From positions 7,603,847-7,667,846 of the forward strand of contig NC_057015.1 in NCBI RefSeq assembly GCF_000002595.2: a stretch of 64,000 nt of DNA. The letters run 5' to 3'. This DNA is from Chlamydomonas reinhardtii. Taxonomy: Eukaryota; Chlorophyta; Chlorophyceae; Chlamydomonadales; Chlamydomonadaceae. Position numbers and translations under genes: made by a program. Each line of letters begins with the position of its first letter. Within the stretch, counting starts at the first letter, position 1. Below the pieces are notes generated by a model, which ran no database searches, was not told the origin of the DNA, and was given only the letters and a program-made list of their open reading frames with translations. Below, in pieces: positions 55,996-64,000 of the stretch.

Positions 55996-57833
55996 TCCAG
56001 AAGCCGCGCCTGGAAGAAACTGAAGTATTGCAGAAAACAAGGCTTGAGTTGCAATTTCAAGTACCGTTCGCTTGGTTAGCTCAAGGAGCGAAGCGGTTGT
56101 TCCTGCGCTAATACTTAAGTTGAGGTAATAAGAGTCAATGCCTGAAGACAGTGTATGTTGGCTCCGGACACGGCAAGAAAGGCCTTGGCCTGCGGCCCCG
56201 TCGCCACGCACCTTCACCGCGTGCCGGGCCCGAGCGCGGGGCCCGCCCGCCCGTGGGCTTTGTACGCGGGTGGTCTTGCGCCACGATGCCGGAGTTGGGT
56301 GCCGGAGTCACATCAAGGTCGCAAGATCGAAACCCATCAGGAACGGTTCGGCTCCGTTACCTGTGTAGGCACTGAACATACTTGTGCCGAACTTCCCCGA
56401 CCGAGCGCCATCTCGGCCTTCCTAGGTCGCTGCTCTACGGGTGAGGACGCTGGTGCGGCGGGTTCTGATGGTTTCCCCGCGAGAGCTATCCTGCTTTCTA
56501 GAAGCCGGTCTGCGAGCCAGTTGGCGCTGATGCGCCGGGGCAGGAGGAGGCCCCTGATTAGGGAATGTGCGTCACCCAGCGCCGATCTGCGAGCCCGTGT
56601 TTCGAGGCGTTACCGTGGCCCAGTATGGCCGATGGTTGCAGACAACTCCCCTCCCCCACATATCCAAGCTCCCCAACGTAGGGCGACTCCTTCAACCATA
56701 TGGCCCCCACCTGGAGCAAAGTTCTGCAGAGAGGAACTGTTTGAGAGACGCTGTGTCATAAGCCGATTGCCAGGATGAGAAGGGGTGTCGCCGCTCGCCG
56801 TGTATATGGGCGCTTGCCCATTTGTCTGTCTCTCTACCGAGTACCGAGACGTTGCCTGGTTCGCGCAAACGCATATAGTACGGTGTTGCAATGCAATGGG
56901 GCTGGCCCCTGGCGTCCTGCCTGTGGTGCCTGCCCTGTGTGCACTTTGCTACCTGAAGGGCGGGTTGGATGGCGTGGTGGACTTGGTCAGGGATGGCTAC
57001 ATCTGAAGGCACTTCATTTGCAGTTATTACAGGGTTACATGCATGCGGCCACTTGCCGCAGTACCTCACCCAGCAGCCAAGGCTTTATGCATCAGCCAGC
57101 AGCGCGCCACGCACCGCGCCCTCTCCAGGCCTCGACTAACGTCCTTATCCACCATCTGCAACTTACACAACTGTCGAAATGCCAGCCTTCTGTTGTATGA
57201 CGCACAGCCATGAATCTATGATCATGCAGGCTCACAGCCATTTACTCTCATGCCTCATGGCTGCCGTCCTGCCCACACCACCATTAAGGATGAACCTGGA
57301 TGAACAAGATCCTGGCATAAGCACTGTGCAGCAACCGCATTCGCGCCCCCAAAAAAGCATGCCGGCCTCCCTTCCATGTGTGTCTGCTGTTTCGGTCAAG
57401 CAATCAACCTATAAACGACCGCCTTGTACCTCTCAATGACCGGCTCAGCTTTAGTGGGCCGTGCATGCGGCGCGCTCCAAAGAATCTGAAGCAACCGAGC
57501 GCAAACCGCCTCATGCTGTTATACTGTGCACACCAGGCCCATCTGGGCACTGCGGCTGCAGCCGTGCAACGCTCAGCTCATTGCTATGACATGTTTGTTC
57601 GTAAATTCGATGAATTGCATGACAACGCCTACCATCCACGCTTGTATGAACGGATGATACTGTACCTCTTCCAGCCAGTGAACGCGGCCACGTGCGTGCA
57701 AGGCACCAAAACACACACGACTCCAGCCTACGCCGGGGCTACGTGTCACTCGTGCGTAAGGCCAAAATTCGTCCCAGATAATTGTACACTTGAGGTGCTC
57801 ACGCCACATACAAGTTACCGGATTACCTGCACG
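55996..57833. other. Intergenic stretch with no recognised gene
   Basis: It holds the 5' region of the gene ending at 53299 and the 3' UTR of the gene ending at 57834. TTACA near 57032 and 57164 are candidate minus-strand poly(A) signals for the latter. I see no coding frame and no tRNA. Confidence 0.45.
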
Positions 57834-59857
57834 CTACAAATACGGCCACAGCTCCGCCACGGGCACGTCAGCCTTGCACGTGCTGCGGCAGGCCGCCGAG
57901 GAGCGGTGCAGCTGGCGGCGCGCGCGCGCATCGCCCGCCGGGCCAAACCCGTTCGGCCGCACCATCTGCAGCCGCGTCTCGCTGGGGTGCGCGATGCGAA
58001 CCGCAAAGCTGCCATCGCCCTCCGCTATGGGGCGCAGTACAAGGCCGCCGGCGCGGCCGCCGCGCTTGTGGCCGTGGCTGGTGTGGTGGCTGGCGCCGGC
58101 GAGCGTCTTGCCGGCTGTGGCGGCGTGGCGCTTGGCGCCGCGGGCGCCCTTCATCAGCTTCTCCTGTTGGGGTTCAAGAAGGGGTAGGAACATGAGTACC
58201 GGCGATGTCGTAGCAGCGAGAGTGCAACAGGGCTGGGCACACACCTACGCGTGCTGGGAGTGCAGCCCGTTGCCAGCCTGCACTGGCCGCAGCCGCCGCA
58301 GCCGCAGCTAGCAAAGCACACAAACAAGACCATTCCCGCATCACCGCCAATCAACTCCCACTCTCACCTCGTAATCCTCCGACATTTCCAGGTAGTACGA
58401 GTCCACCAGAGAGGAGGCTGGCTCGGGCTCAGGCTCGTAGTAGGTCTCCCGCGGCGTGTTCACAGTGAAAGCGACGGCCTTGGGCGGTACCGGCGTGTGG
58501 CCGGCTGTGTGTGTGCATTGAGGGAGCGGTACAGAAGGGTGGGGTTGGGCTGGGTGCGGGCAGCAGCAGCGGTGTGAGCAGGCGCATACGATGCATTCAC
58601 AGATGGCCATGGAGACAAGTACGGCGGGTTGTGGCAGACGCGCGGTACGGTGCTGGAGACGAATGTCCAGGATCGCGGAACAATGAAGAAGCACTCGTGC
58701 AAAGGATGGCGCAGACAGATGTGAGCGCTCACCTTTAAGTGCCGTACCGACAATACGCCGCGGTGGCCAGCGCAGAGTGGCATAGGGGCCGGTCGGCTTG
58801 GCGGGAGCGGTTGGTGCCGCGGGCGCGGCATACAGGCGGCGGCCGCGGCGGCCACCGCCACGCACCCGAGGGACAATGACACGGGCGCGGTCTTTCTGCT
58901 TGCGCGCGGCGCGCTTCTCGGCTCTGGCCTGTGGGGATGTGAAGTTGAGAAGAAGCGGGCGTGATGAGCACGCACCGACTGAGTACCGTGGATCCGTGAT
59001 GTGTGTGTGAAAGGGTTGCAGTTGTGGCCGTACATTGTTCAGGCCGATGACGAGCGGTGCACGTGTAATGGAGCCGTGGAGGGTGCTGGGGGACTCACCT
59101 TGGCGGCAGCCTCAGCGCCCGGCTTGGGAATGCAGGCGCGCTGGATGGCGTGCGGTAGGGCAGCAATGTAGGGGGCCAAGCGCTCCCAGGCGCCGCTCTC
59201 CTCCTTTCTTGCGGTGGCCTCGAGTCGCGCTTGCACGGCGGCCACCTCTGCAACTTGCGCTTCTGTCATGTTGAACCTCTCGGGATGCGGGCCATGGCGA
59301 ACCCTGTTGGAGGAAGAAGGGCACGGCAGATGAAGAGGCAAAGGCGGTCAGCATGGATGGCCTTTGCATTGGAAAGCCTTCCCGCGCGCCGGTGGCATGT
59401 GGGGTTCGGGAAGCACGGATGTGCACTTGGCGCATGTTTGCGGTTGCTTTGCTCGCAATGGTACCGAAACGTGGATCAATACAGCTGCGTTGTGACCTGA
59501 AGGAGTTCCATAGCCTTGCGCCAAGCCAGTCGGTCCACACCCGAGCTGGCGCTTGGCTGGCATGGCCGACCCGGAGCAATTGCTTGGCGATACTCACTCG
59601 ACCCAGTCGCCGTCAGCCTCGGCCTCAGCTTGTGCGGAGTCCACGGAGACGCATGACAATGTAGCGTCGGCGGGCTCCGACTCTTGGGCTGGCGTTTCGG
59701 TGTCGACGACAGCGGTTGCCGACACGCACGAGCAGAGGCCTCCCTCGCGGCCTCTCACAAACGCGCACTGCGCGCCCGTCAACGCGAGTTTGCCACTATT
59801 CAACATGCATTCAATGATTGAGCGGTACCGACGACTATGCAAGAGGCAGGTCGCCAT
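57834..59857 (-). CDS. Unidentified basic protein of 375 residues
   Basis: Five exons (59857-59598, 59303-59099, 58928-58733, 58504-58368 and 58163-57834) join in frame with consistent phases. The protein starts MATCLLHSRRYRSIIECMLN; an acidic stretch follows (DSAQAEAEADGDWVE). Exon 2 is helical (NMTEAQVAEVAAVQARLEAT, AWERLAPYIAALPHAI). Exon 3 is strongly basic (ARAEKRAARKQKDRARVIVP, GGGRRGRR). Exon 4 is acidic (YYEPEPEPASSLVDSYYLEM). The last exon is again basic and ends AVRIAHPSETRLQMVRPNGF ... VAELWPYL. The charge pattern suggests nucleic-acid or protein binding rather than an enzyme, but no domain was recognised. Codon use is typical of the genome. The start is the first ATG of exon 1 in a fair context; a separate upstream frame (59858-60359) is probably 5' UTR. 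Confidence 0.78.
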
Positions 59858-60975
59858 ACTGACACGCCGATTCGGCTTGTAACGGTTGCTTCTCGAGGAC
59901 GGAACTGAGTTGTCTATTCTTTGTCTTGATGAAACGGTCTATGAGCCTATAGCAGATTGGAGCGGCTATGTATGTAGGTGGCGCAATGGCTCTGGCCGGC
60001 TCTGGCCTGTGGGCAATCGCGCTCCGAGACGCGGGATGGGCCGTGATGGGCCCCCGGAGCGGAGCTGCAGGGCAACTGCTAATGCCAGACCCCGCAGGCC
60101 CGAAACCCCCCCCCCCCCCTCCCCGAGTCGCCCGCGTAGCCTGCCTGCCCAGGTCCGGGCTGTGGCGCTTGTTTGCAAGCATATGACTACATGATTTGAC
60201 TGAAAAGCTCTTGCGCAGTCGAATCGCGGAGGCACGCACCTCAGCCGAAATGCCTGCCGTGCCTAACCCAAGACCGCACTCCTGCTTTGCCGTGCCCCTC
60301 CGCACTTCCGGTCTCGGCGTGGCGGCGGAAATTCCGATTGGCTTGGAAATGTCCCCCATCGTAACAAGGTTACAGCCGTCACTGCTGTTCGCCCCAGCCG
60401 TTGTCCCTAGCCTCTACAGTGTCAGACGCGCACGCTATGCTTGACGTTATGGCCACCGCTACAGCCGTCTACAGCACACGTGTGCACCAAAGCAAAAGTT
60501 TCTGATGCAGAACTGGCCATGCCACTCCTCTGTTCTTAGCCATCTCGAACGCAGGCGGAGGCCCGCCCTGGGCAGCGCAACACGAATCTTCAACAGCTCT
60601 ACAGCATCATCCTGCCAGTCTGGCTAGTCCCTGCCCCACAGCTGCCGCCGTTCAGGGCCGGCACTTCTCTCGACCTTGGTATTCATACCGCCAGCTTGAA
60701 CCCACTGGTATGCGACCATTTAAACACCACAATCCGGTGTTACTACTGCATGCCTTACCCGGCTTCCACACGCGAACGTGGTGAGGACATGCAACCACGC
60801 AAGGCATACCCATCCCATGCAGGCTTGCCCTGCCCCGGCACGGCTAATAAAGCACGAGGTAAGCCCTATAGCTCACGAAATATATTAGAAAGATGCGTTC
60901 GTATGCATTTGCTATGAATTTCATGTAATGCACGGCCGCTGGCATTCCGGCAGTATGCTCTCCTCCTCACTGCCC
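59858..60975. other. Intergenic stretch between two minus-strand genes
   Basis: This contains the 5' UTR of the gene starting at 59857 and the 3' UTR of the gene ending at 60976. A C run (about 12 C) lies near 60108-60119. TTACA at 60370-60374 is a candidate minus-strand poly(A) signal. No gene is seen. Confidence 0.5.
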
Positions 60976-63975
60976 TCAGGACGTTGACGTTGACGGTATG
61001 GGGTTGTTGACAAAGAATGCAAAGGCCAGCACTGCGGAGGAGGTGCCGCCCGGGTGTGGCTTGCCGCCGCTGAACCTGCACGCGATTTTCACGGGTTGAG
61101 CACAGGGCAGTGCGAGTGAGCAAGCGGTAGACGCCATGGCGAGTTCAGGGCGGTGGATGGGGGGCTAGCGATTTGCATAACAGCAACATTGCAGGGCAGA
61201 GCGTAAGCAAGCGTTATCTGCATTGCGAGGCTGGATGTCGCTGTGTGTGTCGACACAGCCACCCGCCGCAGCACTGCTGAGCGGGCTCGTTGTCAGTCGC
61301 TCCTGGTCATGCAGCAGTGAATTGCACTCACGTGTGGTTGACGCCGGGCAGCCAGGGAATGGTGTCGGGCAGGATGGTCCCAGGCTCAACGAAGGCGTCA
61401 GAGCGGAAGAAGAAGATGCTGCGCCCGTTGGGCAGCTTGGTGGTGTCGATCTGCGCATGTGCACGCGTGCGTGTTTTTTTACCGGTATGTGTGCGTGTAA
61501 GGTTGGCAGTCGGGAATGCGGCATGCGCCACGGCGTCGTGGCATGAACGCACACGCTCGTGTGCGGCGGTGCGCACCTGATCTTTCGCGCGACGCTGCAC
61601 GACACAGCATATGCATGCCCAAACCTCATCCTCGCTCTTTGGCTGGTGCTGGGTTTGGCTGGCATTGGAGTGAATCATCCCACCGCCACCGCCACCCCCA
61701 CCCCCACCCCCATTGCATTGGGTTTGGTTTAGTTTGGGCTGGTATCTACAACCCCCCCGCCAGCCCCACCCCCGCCACCGCCCCCGCCTCTCACCACCAG
61801 GTTGCGGTAGATCATGTCGTCCACGTCCAGCTGGATGGAGCCCAGGATGGGCATGGCAATGCCGGTCGCGGGGTCCACCACGTGGAACTTGGGGTTCAGG
61901 GTCACCTGCACGGCACACACACACCGGCGCATGCAGGGAGAGCATGGGTTGGCACGTGTGGGTCAGGCAAGCATGGGCGTGCTTTGAGACATTGCAGTGT
62001 CAAGAGCCGGTAGCTTCAGTCCGTGCTGGCGCGCGCCAAGTGTGGCGGGGAAGACAGCCCGCCTTGCGGAAATGGCAAGGGGCCCTGCAAGGGACCGTGG
62101 GTCGCATTGAGCCCTGTTCAGGCCGGCGGCGTCTGGCGGCCCAACTCACAAAGGAGCGTGTGACGGGGGCCACCGGGGGTGACACGCGGTTGAAGAGGCG
62201 CTGGTCGAACGACATGAGCTGCCGGATGGTCCAGTTGCCGCTCAGAGGCCTGGATGCGGCGGGGCAGCAAGCGGCCAGGCGCAGCAGGTGAGGCGGAGCT
62301 GCCAGGACCACGCATTATGCAGGAATACACATGCTTCTGCTACGGGCTGGCTGGCCAGGAGGCGGCCAGTTAAAACTGACAAAAACGAATCCTGCTCCTG
62401 CCTCCTCATGCCTGCCTGTTACGTAAGCACATGCAACCCCCGCACGCAGCGCTCGCAGGCTCTCACTTGGTGGGCAGGGCATCCTTGAACACGCTGAGCC
62501 GTGTGTAGCTCCAGGGGAAGTCATTGAAGCCGGCGGCACTGAGGTCCACAGGGCAGCAGGGGCAGGTTGCCGACCCGGAGAAGTCAGTTGAAGTTGTGCC
62601 ATCACATATGCGGCCGGCAACAGGTCCCGGAAGCGTCCGATCATCTAAGACCCTGCACCCGGCCATGCTGCAAGTGCCGCACGCCAAACGCCCAGCCGTG
62701 CTGACATATCATGACACAGAATGCATGCAAACGCATGCACGCGCGTGATGATTGTCATTGTATGTTTGCCCCAGCTTACGCACATTGTGGGAACCTCCGG
62801 CACGTAGTCGGGCGAGTAGCGCACCGGGCAGGCCGGGTTGCCGTTGCTGATGTGCACCTGTGGGCAAAGCAGGCATGCACACGCGTACACAAGATCACAA
62901 GCTGGCGAAGCGGCCGGATGCGCGCAGCGCGCATGTGCACCCCACCAAAGCACTCCTTGCGGTCACAAGGACTGACTTCCGCTCGCCGGCCCTGCACGGC
63001 CCAGCCTCCGATCCCCCAACCCTGCTCTCAACAGCCGCCGACGTCCGCACCTTGAAGCTGAGCTCGGGTGCATACACATACCCGTTGCCCACGTCCAGGT
63101 TCGGCTGCACGCCGTCCGCAAGAGCCGTTTCTGCAATCCGGTGTGTGAGCAGACGCATGTGTCGGTGTGATCGGCGCGGTCCCGCCTAGCCAGGCGTGCT
63201 GCGCCACGACAAAGCAAACACCCACTCACTGTCCAACCTCCACACGCCACAACAGCGTGGCCACTTCTCACCTGCCCGCAACCTCAGTGCCGAGGTGCAG
63301 TCCTGGGAAATCAGCGACGTGTCCACCTCGATTCTGTAGACCTACAAGAAGAGCGAAATCAGCACGGGCAGGACGCGTGTTAGCTGGCAGGGTACGTGCA
63401 CAAAACGCATGTGGTGCGTCACTTCTCTGCTGCTCCAACATGCTCCAAGTCTCGGCAATAGTTAAGCGGTGCCCACAGCTCTAGCTACACCAGCGCTAGC
63501 CACTCCGCCCCAGAACCGTAAACAGGACCAGCTCTTCATACTCACGTTCATACACGTCAGCTGTGAGCACCCGAACTTGATAGGCCCCGTGGTCCCTATC
63601 TTATGGTTGGACGTGTCCAGGACGATGCCGGTCTGTGAGAGGGAAAACATAGTCCCGGACAGATTGCACCTCGATACCGCATGGGTGTCGTATGGGTGAT
63701 GCCCACGGTGTGGTACATGCATTTCCACAACATTCCAGCGCCTGGAAGCCGCCCGCGGGGCGCCAGCAGCGGATTGCACGCGTTGGGCCCAGCAGCGCCC
63801 AACCGCTGCCGTCTTTTCCGGCTGAACACAGCACATCTGCACGTGGCTCTCACCGCGTTGCTAGGGAGCGGCGCCAGGAAGTAAATCTCCTTGAAAATGT
63901 GGTCCTGGTTGTTGTGAAGCTGCGCCAGGATGTCAAACGTGACCTTCCCCGACAACGTCTGGTTATAAGGCATGC
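60976..63975 (-). CDS. 3' part of an unidentified, possibly secreted or surface protein; 5' end lies beyond the window
   Basis: At least nine small exons read in order from the right edge. They include MPYNQTLSGKVTFDILAQLH (63975-63854), TGIVLDTSNHKIGTTGPIKF with GCSQLTC, VYRIEVDTSLISQDCTSALR, DVGNGYVYAPELSFKV, ISNGNPACPVRYSPDYVPEV and DFPWSYTRLSVFKDALPTK. The later ones are PLSGNWTIRQLMSFDQRLFN, VTLNPKFHVVDPATGIAMPI with QLDVDDMIYRNLVV, DTTKLPNGRSIFFFRSDAFV, and the last exon 61075-60976, which ends in AVLAFAFFVNNPIPS and a stop. Paired cysteines, Asn-x-Thr sites (NQT, NWT, NHT) and beta-strand patterns suggest an extracellular or lumenal protein. The short hydrophobic C-terminus could be a GPI-type signal, but its length is marginal. 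I do not recognise the family. The upstream part is outside the window. Confidence 0.75.
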
Positions 63976-64000
63976 CTGCACGCCGCACAAGGCATCAATG

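Noticed and set aside
59858-60359. Minus frame MGDISKPIGISAATPRPEVR as an upstream exon or gene
   Set aside because: Its codon use is mixed and it is not in the frame of the downstream ATG; more likely 5' UTR.
1-64000. CRISPR arrays, bacterial-type operons, rRNA or tRNA genes
   Set aside because: No spaced direct repeats of CRISPR type, no ribosome-binding-site-led operons and no tRNA cloverleaf were found; the window is eukaryotic nuclear DNA.

Overview
The window is nuclear DNA of a volvocine green alga, almost certainly Chlamydomonas reinhardtii. Third codon positions are nearly all G or C, genes carry many short GT-AG introns, proteins have long Ala/Gly/Ser/Gln low-complexity tracts, and TGTAA poly(A) signals follow several genes. 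The phosphoribulokinase assembled from eight exons matches the C. reinhardtii enzyme as I remember it throughout, including its transit peptide, which would place the window on chromosome 12. All coordinates come from reading splice sites and frames by eye.

Left third (1-25.6 kb): a minus-strand exon cut by the left edge; a 1,159-residue bZIP protein (+) whose DNA-binding region is split over four small exons; a minus-strand gene of only four exons that reads open for about 4,390 residues of low-complexity protein, with one membrane segment and five RVxF-like motifs; and a one-exon, probably organelle-targeted membrane protein (+).

Middle (26-32 kb): the most unusual part. An orphan thioredoxin first exon (about 26.05 kb) lies 4 kb upstream of an intact thioredoxin gene with a WCGAC active site (30.0-31.9 kb). 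Between them is a spliced Fanzor (eukaryotic TnpB/IS607-like RNA-guided nuclease) gene of six exons and 511 residues. It keeps the zinc finger, the TSQ/Glu motif and the RuvC-III Asp, but no RuvC-I block can be found. A perfect 46-bp tandem repeat and two interlocking inverted repeats sit just upstream of it.

Right half (32-64 kb): a compact housekeeping block. It contains phosphoribulokinase (-, Calvin cycle), elongin B (+, ubiquitin ligase/transcription), SEC22 (-, ER-Golgi SNARE), a RAD21/SCC1 cohesin kleisin (-), a probable chloroplast DUF3598-like protein (-), the ciliary transition-zone protein TMEM218 (+, sharing a 355-bp divergent promoter with the DUF3598-like gene), and three minus-strand genes I could not name. 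The last of these is cut by the right edge. These genes do not form a pathway. The only possible functional link is the thioredoxin facing phosphoribulokinase, a thioredoxin-regulated enzyme, but this thioredoxin has no visible plastid targeting sequence.
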